A stretch of 64,000 bases of DNA from a bacterium (GCA_036382775.1 DASVHD010000006.1:1-64000); one strand, 5' to 3'. Counted from the stretch's first letter, positions 42,408 through 52,668 are shown. The notes: a model not told the origin generated them from the letters alone. Program-made: numbers and translations.

Positions 42408-45161
42408 ATGAAAAAATTAGTCTATAATTTTGGCGGAAAAAAGGCTGACGGATCAGCGGCCATGAAAAGCCTGCTGGGCGGAAAAGGAGCCAACCTTGCC
42501 GAAATGACCAACATCGGCATACCCGTACCTCCCGGTTTCACGATCACCAGCGAAGTGTGCAATTATTTTTATGCCAATCGCCGAAAACTACCTAAGGAAT
42601 TGAAGGCTCAAGTTAAAAAAGCGATGCTGCGGACCGAAACCATCATGAACAGAAAATTCGGCGACCCGGATAGCCCCTTGCTCATATCGGTCCGGTCGGG
42701 CGCCCGCGCCTCGATGCCGGGCATGATGGAAACCGTCTTGAATATCGGTCTGACCGAAAAGACCATACCCGGTCTCGTCCGGCAAAGCCAGGACAGCCGG
42801 TTCGTTTTCGATGCGTACCGCAGGCTCATCATGATGTACTCGGACGTGGTTATGGAAAAGGCAGCCGGTATAGAACCTCATGATGACGAATCGGGCATCC
42901 GCAAGCAGCTTGAAAAAATAATGTCTACCATGAAGCAGGAAAAGGGTTGCAAGAGCGATACCGACCTAACCGCCGAGGACCTGAAAAAATTGTGCGGCTT
43001 GTTCAAACAACGCATCCGTGATGTTCTAAAGAAAGAGTTCCCAGATGACACCGAGGAACAGCTTTGGGGAGGCATTGGCGCCGTATTTGCCTCATGGCAG
43101 GGCAAACGCGCGGTCAGCTACCGACGGATCGAAGGGATCCCTGACGAATGGGGAACGGCGTGCAGCGTGCAGACGATGGTCTTCGGCAACATGGGCAAAT
43201 CGTCGGGCACAGGTGTTGCTTTCACGCGGAACCCGGGTAACGGCGAGAACCAGTTCTACGGCGAATACTTGATCAATGCCCAGGGTGAAGATGTCGTCGC
43301 CGGCATAAGGACGCCGGCGCCGCTCAATGAATATTCAAAATCAGAGCAGAACAAAGATCTGCTGACCATGGAAAAAGGCATGCCCGAACTTTACCAGGAA
43401 CTGGTCGGTTACCGGAATAAACTAGAAAAACATTACCGCGACATGCAGGATGTCGAGTTCACGATTGAAAAAGGACTGCTTTGGATGCTTCAGTGCCGGG
43501 TTGGAAAAAGGAACGGACCAGCAGCCGTGCGAATGGCGATGGATATGTTGAAAGAAAGATTGATCGCGAAAACCGATGCGGTCATGCGCGTGAGCCCGCC
43601 TCAGCTGGATGAACTCCTTCACCCGATGATCGACCCGAAGGCGGAAATGGGACTGAAACCCCTGGCCAAAGGGCTGCCGGCTGGTCCGGGCGGCGCGACG
43701 GGTCAGATCGTGATGACGTCGGCCGATGCCGTGGCCTGGGCAAAGCTGGGTAAGAAGGTCATCCTGGTCCGCGAAGAGACAAATCCGGAAGACGTGGAAG
43801 GAATGAGAGCCGCCCGGGCCGTACTCACGGCGCGCGGCGGCATGACATCGCATGCCGCCCTTGTTGCCCGGGGCTGGGGCAAATGCTGCATCGTGGGTTG
43901 CAGCGGCGTCAAGATCGATTACGAGCATAAAAAAGCGTTCATCGGAGAAAAAACGTTCAACGAAGGTGACTGGATAACGCTCAATGGCACCAAAGGCAAT
44001 GTTTACGAAGGCCAACTCAAGATGACGGAATCGGCCGAAGAGAACGTTTTGCTGCATGAATTCCTCAAAGTCTGCGATGCCGTGCGTAAACTCGGGGTAA
44101 GAACCAATGCTGATACGCCGGCGGATGCTAAGCGCGCGCGCAGTTTCGGCGCCGAGGGCATTGGGCTGCTCAGGACCGAACACATGTTCTATGGCAAAGG
44201 TGCGGACCAGCCGCTCTTCCTGCTGCGGAAGATGATAATTTCCAAAACTGTAGCTGAACGCCGGAAAGCCCTGGAAGAGCTCTTCCCTTATGTGAAGAAC
44301 GACGTCAAAGGCACACTGGAAGCGATGGACGGCTACCCCGTGGTAATAAGACTGCTTGACCCGCCCCTGCATGAATTCGTTCCCCGGGAAAAGGAGAAAC
44401 TGGAAAAGCTCGCTTTGGAACTCAATATTTCAATGCAGGAACTGGAAGACCGGGCGGAGAACCTGCACGAATCCAACCCCATGATGGGCCACCGCGGCGT
44501 GCGCCTGGGCATTACCTACCCTGAGATCAGCGAAATGCAGGTAAGGGCCATCTTCGAAGCCGCGGCCGAACTGATCAACGAAGGCAAACACCCTTATCCT
44601 GAGATCATGGTGCCGGTCGTGGGCGAGGTCAAGGAACTCGAAAACCAGGTTATTATTGTCCAGCGCGTGTACAAGGAAGTGCTGGCAAAATACGCGCTCA
44701 AAAAGATAAAGTACCTGTATGGTACGATGATCGAGATCCCGCGGGCATGTATCGTAGCCGACCAGATCGCTGAAGTTACCCAGTTTTTTTCTTACGGTAC
44801 GAACGACCTTACCCAGATGGGATTCGGGTTCTCGAGGGATGATATCGGCGGATTCCTGCCTGACTATCTTAAAAAATCGATCCTGCCTGGCGATCCGTTC
44901 CAGTCGATCGATCAGCGCGGTATCGGCGAGCTCATCAAGATCGGTATTGAACGCGGCCGTAAAACCCGGCCGGAACTTGAAGTGGGGATCTGCGGCGAGC
45001 ATGGCGGTGATCCGAGATCCATCCATTTCTGCCACCGGGTCGGCATGGACTACGTTTCCTGCTCGCCTTTCAGGGTCCCGATCGCGCGTCTGTCAGCAGC
45101 GCATGCCGCTCTGCTCTATCCAGCGGGGAAAAAGAAAACAAGCAAAAAAAGAAAGAGATAA
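42408..45161 (+). CDS. ppdK: Pyruvate, phosphate dikinase
   Basis: The 917-residue enzyme interconverts pyruvate + ATP + Pi and PEP + AMP + PPi. The ATP-grasp domain (GGKGANLAEMTNIGIPVPPGFTI), the phosphohistidine swivel (GGMTSHAALVARGWGKCCIVG) and the TIM-barrel C-terminal domain (GTMIEIPRACI, GTNDLTQ, CGEHGG) are all complete. A lysine-rich tail of 12 residues follows. In anaerobes it can run glycolytically, saving ATP through pyrophosphate. Co-transcribed with the CpgS-like gene. Confidence 0.97.
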   Translation: MKKLVYNFGGKKADGSAAMKSLLGGKGANLAEMTNIGIPVPPGFTITSEVCNYFYANRRKLPKELKAQVKKAMLRTETIMNRKFGDPDSPLLISVRSGARASMPGMMETVLNIGLTEKTIPGLVRQSQDSRFVFDAYRRLIMMYSDVVMEKAAGIEPHDDESGIRKQLEKIMSTMKQEKGCKSDTDLTAEDLKKLCGLFKQRIRDVLKKEFPDDTEEQLWGGIGAVFASWQGKRAVSYRRIEGIPDEWGTACSVQTMVFGNMGKSSGTGVAFTRNPGNGENQFYGEYLINAQGEDVVAGIRTPAPLNEYSKSEQNKDLLTMEKGMPELYQELVGYRNKLEKHYRDMQDVEFTIEKGLLWMLQCRVGKRNGPAAVRMAMDMLKERLIAKTDAVMRVSPPQLDELLHPMIDPKAEMGLKPLAKGLPAGPGGATGQIVMTSADAVAWAKLGKKVILVREETNPEDVEGMRAARAVLTARGGMTSHAALVARGWGKCCIVGCSGVKIDYEHKKAFIGEKTFNEGDWITLNGTKGNVYEGQLKMTESAEENVLLHEFLKVCDAVRKLGVRTNADTPADAKRARSFGAEGIGLLRTEHMFYGKGADQPLFLLRKMIISKTVAERRKALEELFPYVKNDVKGTLEAMDGYPVVIRLLDPPLHEFVPREKEKLEKLALELNISMQELEDRAENLHESNPMMGHRGVRLGITYPEISEMQVRAIFEAAAELINEGKHPYPEIMVPVVGEVKELENQVIIVQRVYKEVLAKYALKKIKYLYGTMIEIPRACIVADQIAEVTQFFSYGTNDLTQMGFGFSRDDIGGFLPDYLKKSILPGDPFQSIDQRGIGELIKIGIERGRKTRPELEVGICGEHGGDPRSIHFCHRVGMDYVSCSPFRVPIARLSAAHAALLYPAGKKKTSKKRKR

Positions 45162-45191
45162 GATTCGCATCGCTTTATTCAACAGCCATCG

Positions 45192-45210
45192 GCGTGCTTT
45201 TAAGGCACGC
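45192..45210 (+). other. Hairpin downstream of ppdK
   Basis: GCGTGC pairs with GCACGC over a 7-nt loop about 30 bp after the ppdK stop. No T-run follows, so it is only a weak terminator candidate. The rest of the 158-bp gap to the MFS gene shows nothing clear. Confidence 0.3.
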
Positions 45211-45319
45211 AGTGCCATGAGTCCAGCGCTGTATGACGACAGCGTCAGAGTGATCCTATCACCTCGGCTTCTCTTCATCTCTGCTCCTCCGCTTGATGGC
45301 TTCCCTTCATAAATCATAA

Positions 45320-46552
45320 ATGAGATCATTCATCCCGCGCGGTTTTTCCCGCGACATCTGGGCGCTTTTTACAACCAATATCATCAGCTCGATCGGTTTT
45401 TCCGTAACCATGCCGTATATGAGCTTGTACCTCCACAATGTGCTTCATGTACCGATGACTATCGTAGGTGTTATTTTGATGACTACGCTTCTTATCGGGT
45501 CGACCCTTGGCTTGTATGGCGGTGAACTCAGCGACCGTCTGGGAAGAAAGTACATCATGGTCCGTTCCCTCTCCGTCCGGTTCTTTGTTTTTCTCCTGTT
45601 GGGCATCGCCATTATGCTTTTTCCCCACGTATTGATCATCGCCGGGCTCATGCTGTTGAATTCCATACTTTTCTCCTTCTATGGCCCGGCGTCGCAGGCA
45701 TACATCGCCGACCTTACCAATGAAGAAAAGAGAATATCGGCGTACGGCCTGCTGCGCATGGGCGGCAATCTCGGCTGGGCATTGGGACCGGCATTGGGCG
45801 GACTGATCGCGGCATTCGATTATTCATATCTTTTTTTCTTCACTGCTTTCTGCATGGCGGTCGCGGTCTTTGTCCTCACCCGATACAGCCGCGAATCATT
45901 GGACCGGACGCATGTCGTGCGTCATGACGAGACAACGGTCCAAAGTATCTTTTCGGTCGTCAGGGACACCCAGTATTTTGTTTTCGCGCTCATCTGTCTT
46001 ATCATCTTCACGGTCTGGGGGCAGCTGGTCTCTCCCATTTCGGTCTACAGCGTCAACTGCGTGGGCATTTCAAAAATTCAGGTGGGATTTCTCTTTTCCA
46101 TTAACGGCTTCATGGTAGCGGCCCTTCAGTATTTCATCACGAGCATGATCCGGCGGAACCGGGAACTTGACGCGCTCTGGATCGGCTCATTGATCTACGC
46201 CGCTGGTTATCTCACGGTTGGCTTCGCGACTAATTTTTTCATGCTGGCGCTGTCAATGGTCGTTATTACGGTCGCGGAAATGGTGATAACACCGGCCACG
46301 CAAAGCTACGCTTCGATCATTGCCGACCCCCGTCACCGGGGACGCTATATGGGCGTTTTAAACCTGTCACAGACCATGGGCTGGGCGATTGGCCCGCTTC
46401 TGGGCGGCATCATGCTCGATATCTTCCCGGGCAGGAATTTCTATAGCTGGTCGATCATCGCCGGTATCGCGGTGTGCGCTTGTTTTGGGTTCATCTTCTT
46501 CAAGAACAAGTATCGGTCATCATGTCTCCAGGCACCGGCATCTTCGCGATAA
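45320..46552 (+). CDS. MFS transporter, multidrug-type (DHA1)
   Basis: The 410-residue protein has 12 hydrophobic segments, the loop 2-3 motif GGELSDRLGRKYIM and the motif GGNLGWALGPALGGLI. It is probably an inner-membrane exporter; substrate unknown. No ribosome site precedes the ATG at 45320. The end overlaps the lipid kinase gene by 31 bp. Confidence 0.9.
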   Translation: MRSFIPRGFSRDIWALFTTNIISSIGFSVTMPYMSLYLHNVLHVPMTIVGVILMTTLLIGSTLGLYGGELSDRLGRKYIMVRSLSVRFFVFLLLGIAIMLFPHVLIIAGLMLLNSILFSFYGPASQAYIADLTNEEKRISAYGLLRMGGNLGWALGPALGGLIAAFDYSYLFFFTAFCMAVAVFVLTRYSRESLDRTHVVRHDETTVQSIFSVVRDTQYFVFALICLIIFTVWGQLVSPISVYSVNCVGISKIQVGFLFSINGFMVAALQYFITSMIRRNRELDALWIGSLIYAAGYLTVGFATNFFMLALSMVVITVAEMVITPATQSYASIIADPRHRGRYMGVLNLSQTMGWAIGPLLGGIMLDIFPGRNFYSWSIIAGIAVCACFGFIFFKNKYRSSCLQAPASSR

Positions 46553-47457
46553 TCAACCCGCGGGCCGCATCGAACCGTGCCCGCCATCAATGGCAGCGCA
46601 TCCAGCAGCGCATGATCGATCAGGGATTCAGCGTGACGCTCCGGTTCACGGAAAAAAAATCCCATGCGGTCGCACTGACCCAGGAAGCCGTGCAGGCGGG
46701 AGTGCGCTACATCGTGGGCATTGGCGGCGACGGAACATTCAACGAGATCATCAACGGATACATGAACACGGGCGTCTGCGCCGACCGGCTGCCTGAACTC
46801 GGTCTGATCGCAGCGGGCACCGGATCGGACCTCATCCGGACTTTCAATATCCCGGTCGATCCGTGCCGGGCGGTCGACACCATACTGAACGGCAGAACCC
46901 AAGCCATGGACATCGGCAAAGTGCTGTTCCATGATGGTCACCGGACCTGGACCCGTTACTTTGCCAATGTGTTCGATGTCGGCCTCGGCGGCATGGTCGT
47001 TCGCATCGCCAATTCCCTCCCCAAGTCGCTGGGCGGATTCCTGACATTTTTCCTCTCCAGCGTCGCCGGGCTCGTGCTTTTCAAACCTCAGCCCTTGCGT
47101 CTTCGCGCGGATGGGAGAACGATCGATACTGGGCCCATGAATATCGTGGGCGTCGCCAACTGCCGCTATTTCGGTGGCGGCATGGATATTGCGCCCATGG
47201 CGCGGTTCGATGATGGAGTGCTGGAACTGCTGTATGTCAAGAATACCAACTTGTTCAAATTCCTGAGCCGCGTATTGCTGCCGGTCTATGAAGCAAAACA
47301 CCTCGCCTACGAACATCTTTATCATCGCGCCGTGCAAAAGATCGAAGTAAGCGGCGACCGGTTGTTTTTAGCGGATATTGACGGTGAGGAAGAAAAAGCG
47401 CTCAGCGCTGAAGTGTCAGTGATCCCCAACGCGATAAGGATCCGCACACCGCGTTAG
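46522..47457 (+). CDS. Diacylglycerol kinase-like lipid kinase (YegS/DagK family)
   Basis: The 311-residue protein has FAIINPRAASNRA, the catalytic loop GIGGDGTFNEIINGY, GLIAAGTGSDLIRT and FANVFDVGLGGMV, typical of the DAGK_cat family. It phosphorylates a lipid (diacylglycerol or similar) at the inner membrane. I use the ATG at 46522 (MSPGTGIFAIINP); the frame extends upstream to 46474 but homology begins at the later ATG. Confidence 0.9.
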   Translation: MSPGTGIFAIINPRAASNRARHQWQRIQQRMIDQGFSVTLRFTEKKSHAVALTQEAVQAGVRYIVGIGGDGTFNEIINGYMNTGVCADRLPELGLIAAGTGSDLIRTFNIPVDPCRAVDTILNGRTQAMDIGKVLFHDGHRTWTRYFANVFDVGLGGMVVRIANSLPKSLGGFLTFFLSSVAGLVLFKPQPLRLRADGRTIDTGPMNIVGVANCRYFGGGMDIAPMARFDDGVLELLYVKNTNLFKFLSRVLLPVYEAKHLAYEHLYHRAVQKIEVSGDRLFLADIDGEEEKALSAEVSVIPNAIRIRTPR

Positions 47458-47600
47458 TTCTCTTTAACAGCTTTTCTGGCAATAATACCCTCTCCATGTT
47501 TGAGCATGATAAAATAAACACCTGGGCTAAGTGTTCTTTGATCATTGTCTGGTGGCCACCAGGTCCATGCCTTCTGAACCATTTGGTTAAATACTGCCTG
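47454..47600 (-). pseudogene. Remnant of a sorting-domain C-terminus
   Basis: On the minus strand the bases between the lipid kinase stop and the next promoter read QKAWTWWPPDNDQR, then LSPGVYFIMLKHGEG, then ARKAVKEN and a TAA at 47456-47454. This is the end of a FlgD-like/type-A sorting domain, with its LSPGVYF hallmark. No gene body lies upstream; the rest has been lost or replaced by the following promoter. It is too short to be functional. Confidence 0.65.
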
Positions 47601-47615
47601 GTGGGCGATCGGACA

Positions 47616-47643
47616 TTGACATATGCACAATTATCTATATACT
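47616..47643 (+). promoter_or_regulatory. Promoter of the 47.7-kb membrane-protein gene
   Basis: TTGACA (47616-47621), 16 bp, TATACT (47638-47643); the ATG at 47677 is preceded by AAGGAG. Confidence 0.7.
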
Positions 47644-47676
47644 ACAATGATTGTATAAAAAATAAAAGGAGAAAAA

Positions 47677-48999
47677 ATGAAAAAAATTCTACTCTGTCTA
47701 TCCTTAATAATGCTGATCACCCTTTCGGCTCAAACTCAGGTCTTGAAAAAGATCAAAATCGACCGAAAAATAGAAACACAACTGGTTTCGTTGTTCGACA
47801 AAAAACCGCAGCATATAGAATTGTATGCTACCGAGGATAATGCCTACGTTGTTGAGGCTTCGTACGAGGACTTGAAACTCACCAAGCAACTGTCCGCCGA
47901 AGAATACAAGGCGATAATGGAAAGACAAGTGGACAAGCTCGCGATCCTGGAGAATGCCCGCGTGCCGCACCTGATCGGTCAGAGTTTTTCGGGAATAGCG
48001 ATATACATGTGGTCCCTTCCCATTACAATTTTTGATAACACCACCGATAATAGCACTGCTGCGCTAGCGGTAGGCTTGTTCACTCCTTTTGTCTATACCG
48101 GTGCCCAGTTCTTGTTCACTAGCCACGCCAATATATCATCGGGAACGGCATATGGATCTTTTTTGGGTAGTATAGAAGGAGCCGCTCATGGTGTTGTCGG
48201 ATTCCAATCTGTACGAACGATATTCCCCGTGAGCCTCGTGGAAAATATGACGGATTTCACGCTCGGCCAGACAATGGGTTTCACGCCCGCAATGTTCCAC
48301 CGCAAATTCAACCACGTGGTATACGGCTACTATCATTATTTCGCCATAAAAGATCTTATCAATGGTGACCTTGGTATGGATAATAATATGGACGACATCG
48401 ACGCGGGTCTCGCCACGCTTTCTTCAGTCTTAGAGGGCTATGGATCCTTGTTCCTGTCGCGCAACAGTGAATACCTTTCATTTGGTGATGCGCTCTTTGA
48501 AATGCGAACCGGCATTATCGGCGGGCAGACCATACCTCTTATTTTGTTAAGTTTCGATCTTTATAACGGCCGCGAGAGTTCATTCAATGATCGGATCTAT
48601 GCTGCGACATCGCTTGCTGGATTTGCCGTCGGTTCTTACATCGGACTGCAGTCGTCTAAAGTGAACAACCTGTCAGCGGCTTCGGGAGTATTCACATATG
48701 TAATACCCTATCTTGCCCATGGTCTGACGGCAGGTATTGGAGTGCTGATGGAATCCGATCCCTCTTCCGAAGCCAACTGGTATTGGCGCGCCTACCCCAT
48801 CACTTTCAGCGTCCTTGATATAGGCATGACGTATTATATTTATAAGGCGTTTGCGAAAAAAGAAATGACGGGTATGAAGCATGATCGCCACGATCAGGAA
48901 AAAATGGGATTGAATTTCTATCTAAATCCCGCGCCGCTTTTTTACAGGAACGAATTCATACGCAAAATGCCGGTCGCAGGACTATCCTGGAATTTCTAA
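47677..48999 (+). CDS. Exported or membrane protein of unknown family
   Basis: The 440-residue protein has a signal peptide (MKKILLCLSLIMLITLSAQT), a charged region to about 100, then several weakly hydrophobic glycine/alanine-rich segments (AGFAVGSYIGLQSS, ALAVGLFTPFVYTGAQFLF). It ends PVAGLSWNF with a terminal Phe. It could be an outer-membrane barrel or a multi-helix membrane protein; I do not recognise it. It has its own promoter and ribosome site and appears to be a single-gene unit. Confidence 0.75.
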   Translation: MKKILLCLSLIMLITLSAQTQVLKKIKIDRKIETQLVSLFDKKPQHIELYATEDNAYVVEASYEDLKLTKQLSAEEYKAIMERQVDKLAILENARVPHLIGQSFSGIAIYMWSLPITIFDNTTDNSTAALAVGLFTPFVYTGAQFLFTSHANISSGTAYGSFLGSIEGAAHGVVGFQSVRTIFPVSLVENMTDFTLGQTMGFTPAMFHRKFNHVVYGYYHYFAIKDLINGDLGMDNNMDDIDAGLATLSSVLEGYGSLFLSRNSEYLSFGDALFEMRTGIIGGQTIPLILLSFDLYNGRESSFNDRIYAATSLAGFAVGSYIGLQSSKVNNLSAASGVFTYVIPYLAHGLTAGIGVLMESDPSSEANWYWRAYPITFSVLDIGMTYYIYKAFAKKEMTGMKHDRHDQEKMGLNFYLNPAPLFYRNEFIRKMPVAGLSWNF

Positions 49000-49109
49000 A
49001 GATCCTGCGGATCTTCGATGACCCCGTTCTTCGTAACAGAATTCAAAAATGATGGAACGGGACGCACAAATCAGCGCAGTGATAATAGGATAGATCACAG
49101 CCGTTTGTC

Positions 49110-49137
49110 TTGACATATCAGCGTTCGTCATTATAAT
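49110..49137 (+). promoter_or_regulatory. Promoter of the C25 protease gene
   Basis: TTGACA (49110-49115), 16 bp, TATAAT (49132-49137). The ATG at 49157 has AAGGAG 7 nt upstream. This is one of the strongest promoters in the window. Confidence 0.85.
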
Positions 49138-49156
49138 TAGGCAACAAGGAGCTGAT

Positions 49157-52100
49157 ATGATCCTTCGCGCTCTGGCGCTTTTCATCGTCATCATAAGTTT
49201 ACTGTCGGCCGGTGTCATAACCGAGACCATAGAATTTACACCTGCTGATTTCCAGTTTTCCACTCAAAATGGATACGACGTCGTAACTTTGCAAGGACAG
49301 TTTTCTACAACCGAAAAGGGGCGTCCTTTTTTACCGGCGGTCACTTATTACTATCTCATCCCGCCTACGGCTGAGATCACTTCCGTAGAGATTATTTCTT
49401 CTTCCATACAGGATTTTACGGGTAAGTATACCCCATATCCCGTACAGACCATCAGGCCTTTCTCAACGAACCGCATCATTCCCTTTGTCGAACCTGACGC
49501 CGGCGTTTATGGATCGGCCAAACCTTATCCCCGCGAGATCGTCGAGGCAATTCCCAGCGGTTGTCTATCCGGATACCGCTTGGCTGGTGTGATGCTTTAC
49601 CCGGTGCAGTTTATCCCGGCTGAAAAAAAGCTGCGCCTGTATAAAAGCATCACTCTTAAGATAAATTATACTGTAGGGCGCCATCCAACGATCCCGCTTA
49701 CCAAAAGCCAGGCCGACCTTTTTGGCGCGGAAGTAAAGAGCCTGGTGCGTAATCCAGAGACTATTGAATACTGGCGCCCGAGCGAATACAACGCGCGTGC
49801 CGGCGAGATCGACATGGTTATCATTACCAGTACAGGCCAGGCAGCCAACTGGAACGCTTTGAAAACCTGGAAGACCAAGAAAGGCATCAACACCGCGGTC
49901 ATAAGCACCGACTCGGTCTACGCACAGTACGCGGGCCGTGACAATCAGGAAAAGATTAGAAATTTTATCCGTGATTATTGGCAGACCAAAGGGCTGAAAT
50001 ACGTCATTCTCGGCGGCGACGACATGATAATACCCGACCGCAAGACGACTCTTTGGGTCGAAGAGAGCACGATCGTTGGCGACATCCCGACCGATATGTA
50101 CTATGCAGACCTGCAATGGTCATGGGATGGCAATCACAATGACCTCTTCGGTGAAATGGAAGACACCGTGGATCTCTTCCACGATGTCTATATCGGCCGG
50201 GCGCCGGTCGACAACGCCACCAACATAGCGACGTTCACGCGCAAGGACACGGTGTTCGAAAAACATCCCGATACGACCTATATGAAAACTTTGTTGCTTC
50301 CTTCAGAAATGCTGTTCGACCCGTATCACGGCAAGTATCCCAACAATATCATTGCCAGCTATTTCCCGGGTACCTGGAAGATCTCGAGGCTCGAAGATCC
50401 GTCATACAATCAAACCCGTGATTCGCTCAATAAGGGTTTCCAGCTGTGTCATGTCGCAGACCATGGCAGCCCCTGGTCTCTTGGCGTCCTTGACATAGAA
50501 CAGGTATCCACCCTGACCAACGGTATAAAATACGACATCTTAAACGGCATGAACTGCGATTGCGGCAGTTTTGACGGTATGGACTGCATCGCGGAAAGTT
50601 TGGTGAACATCCCCAACGGCGGCTGCGTCGCGACCATGCTCAATTCGCGTTACGGCCTGGGATATCCTCCCGGTCTTGGCCCATCCGAGATCCTCGATAT
50701 TGAGATCTTTAAGAGTTTTATCGTCGCCGGAGCTCTGGAATTTGGAGCTGCACACGGGCGGGCAAAAAATTTCTGCCGGGCTATGGCCATGTCACAGTCA
50801 CCGACCCGCTGGTGCGTGTACGAGAACACGCTGTTCGGCGATCCATCGCTCGCCGCGTACGCGACAAAACCGCAGCATATGACCGTCACGTACGCATCGT
50901 CAATACAGGCCGGGCCGCAGGCATTCCGCGTAATGGCAAGTATTACCGGTGTACCTATCAAGAGCGCGCTGATTTGCGCGATGAAGGGTACGGAAGTGTA
51001 TGCAACGGGCCGCACGAATGCACTGGGCTGGGTCGACCTGTTCGTGAACCCCTCCACCGGCACCATGAACGTGACGGTCACGTCAGAGAACTGCCTGCCC
51101 TTTGAAGGCACCTGCACCGTGACCGCCGGCTCACCAAGACCATGTATTACCTACTGGGCCCATCACGTCAATGACGCATCAGGTAATAATAACGGACGCA
51201 TGGATCCGGGCGAGACCGTTGATCTGGTCATAACGCTTAAAAATCAGGGCAATGCGACCGCGACGAATGTATCGGGAAAGCTCAGGACGACGTGTCCTTA
51301 TATAACATTTATTGATTCGACGGCGATATACGGTACTGTTCCAGCCGGTGACACTTCGACCGGCGCCGGCGATATCTACCGGCTGCAGGTTTCGAGCACC
51401 GCGCCCCAGGGTACGGAAGCAGAATTCATCGTTTTTTCCCAGGCCGGTGAAGGCACCTGGGAGCCTTTCTTCATTGATATCATCGGTACTATTCCCCAAC
51501 CGGGGCTGGTCTGGGCAGACCATGATACGGGTGCGTGCGTGCTTTCGGTCACGACCTTCGGCGGATTCGGGACAACCTATCCTCATGGCGAAGGTTCGGG
51601 CTTTAAATACTCAAAGATCGTTTCTAACGGTTCATTGTATTACGGAAGCATGGTCTGCGGAACCAGCTCTTCGTATATCGTTGACCGCTTCTACGGACCG
51701 CCATCTTCCTCCACGATCAACTATGATTTCAATATCCTCGATACGCTCAAGCCCGTCCTGCCGCCGCGCGCAGCATGCGAAGAGTATGAAGCGGTCTATA
51801 GCGATTCGGGCCATGCCAGCCCAAAGGGGCTGATCGTCACGCAGTGGAGCCTGATGAATTCACAGCCTGGTTATGATGACTGGGCTATCGTGTGCTTCGA
51901 TTATTTCAATTCCGGATCAACGTCGATCACCAACTTCTATTCGGGCATGATGTTCGACTTTGATTTATATAATACCACGGACAATATCGTGAGGTCCGAC
52001 ACGGTCCGCAGGTTCACGTACATGATGCAGCCTTACTCCATGTACCCTACCTGCGGGGTCAGGCTCATTGAACCGATAACAGCGCGCAATCTGTCCGCGA

Positions 52101-52642
52101 TCGACCACCTTTATTATGTCGAACCTGCGACCATGATGACCGAAGCGGTAAAAGACTCATTTTTAAAGGGTCTACTGCAACTGCGTAACAGCACCAGGAC
52201 TGATAATTATTCGATCTGCGTCTCGGCTGGCCCCTATACTATCACTCCGGGCGGAAACGCGCGTGCCGTGTACGCGGTCGTTGGCGGCAATGATTCCACG
52301 CTCGCAAAGATCAACTCGGACAGCGCCCAGTCATGGTGGGACCAACACAGCGGCGCGGTCGAAAACCGTCAAGCCGCGCACATGCGGCGAGCCGTATTAC
52401 AGCTGGTCCAAAACCCGGCCCGTCATCACATCGGGATCGCCTATCAACTGAACAAAAATGAAACGGTGGCGATCGATCTTTACGATGCTACCGGCCAGCG
52501 CCGTACGCGGATCTTTGAGGGCACGCTTACTGGAAAGGGTGTGCTTAACTGGACCCCCGCGCACCTTGCGCCGGGCGTCTATTTCGTCAGGCTGCAGCAG
52601 TCAACCGGCGATTCCATTGAAAAAGTCCTGTACTTGAGGTAA
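49157..52642 (+). CDS. Gingipain-type C25 cysteine protease with C-terminal sorting domain
   Basis: The 1161-residue secreted protease has a signal peptide, a propeptide to about 210, and the C25 catalytic domain: the IITSTGQAANWNALKTWKTKKG start, His436 in HVADHG and Cys467 in NCDCGSFD match the gingipain dyad. A long middle part has Ig-like segments (GNNNGRMDPGETVDLVITLKNQGNATATNVSG). The last 80 residues are a sorting domain (NPARHHIGIAYQL, LYDATGQR, LAPGVYFVRLQ, KVLYLR), implying type IX-like secretion. It is an extracellular protein degrader. Confidence 0.93.
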   Translation: MILRALALFIVIISLLSAGVITETIEFTPADFQFSTQNGYDVVTLQGQFSTTEKGRPFLPAVTYYYLIPPTAEITSVEIISSSIQDFTGKYTPYPVQTIRPFSTNRIIPFVEPDAGVYGSAKPYPREIVEAIPSGCLSGYRLAGVMLYPVQFIPAEKKLRLYKSITLKINYTVGRHPTIPLTKSQADLFGAEVKSLVRNPETIEYWRPSEYNARAGEIDMVIITSTGQAANWNALKTWKTKKGINTAVISTDSVYAQYAGRDNQEKIRNFIRDYWQTKGLKYVILGGDDMIIPDRKTTLWVEESTIVGDIPTDMYYADLQWSWDGNHNDLFGEMEDTVDLFHDVYIGRAPVDNATNIATFTRKDTVFEKHPDTTYMKTLLLPSEMLFDPYHGKYPNNIIASYFPGTWKISRLEDPSYNQTRDSLNKGFQLCHVADHGSPWSLGVLDIEQVSTLTNGIKYDILNGMNCDCGSFDGMDCIAESLVNIPNGGCVATMLNSRYGLGYPPGLGPSEILDIEIFKSFIVAGALEFGAAHGRAKNFCRAMAMSQSPTRWCVYENTLFGDPSLAAYATKPQHMTVTYASSIQAGPQAFRVMASITGVPIKSALICAMKGTEVYATGRTNALGWVDLFVNPSTGTMNVTVTSENCLPFEGTCTVTAGSPRPCITYWAHHVNDASGNNNGRMDPGETVDLVITLKNQGNATATNVSGKLRTTCPYITFIDSTAIYGTVPAGDTSTGAGDIYRLQVSSTAPQGTEAEFIVFSQAGEGTWEPFFIDIIGTIPQPGLVWADHDTGACVLSVTTFGGFGTTYPHGEGSGFKYSKIVSNGSLYYGSMVCGTSSSYIVDRFYGPPSSSTINYDFNILDTLKPVLPPRAACEEYEAVYSDSGHASPKGLIVTQWSLMNSQPGYDDWAIVCFDYFNSGSTSITNFYSGMMFDFDLYNTTDNIVRSDTVRRFTYMMQPYSMYPTCGVRLIEPITARNLSAIDHLYYVEPATMMTEAVKDSFLKGLLQLRNSTRTDNYSICVSAGPYTITPGGNARAVYAVVGGNDSTLAKINSDSAQSWWDQHSGAVENRQAAHMRRAVLQLVQNPARHHIGIAYQLNKNETVAIDLYDATGQRRTRIFEGTLTGKGVLNWTPAHLAPGVYFVRLQQSTGDSIEKVLYLR

Positions 52643-52668
52643 AAGAAAGGTATTCCTTCCCCGACCTC

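Noticed and set aside
43422-44372. Antisense ORF of 316 codons opposite ppdK
   Set aside because: Fully inside a conserved enzyme gene on the other strand, with no motif or start signal.
45162-45319. Small RNA or riboswitch between ppdK and the MFS gene
   Set aside because: Only a weak 6-bp hairpin and no promoter with good boxes are seen.
46441-47337. Antisense ORF of 298 codons opposite the lipid kinase
   Set aside because: The plus-strand frame has clear DAGK motifs; the antisense frame has none.
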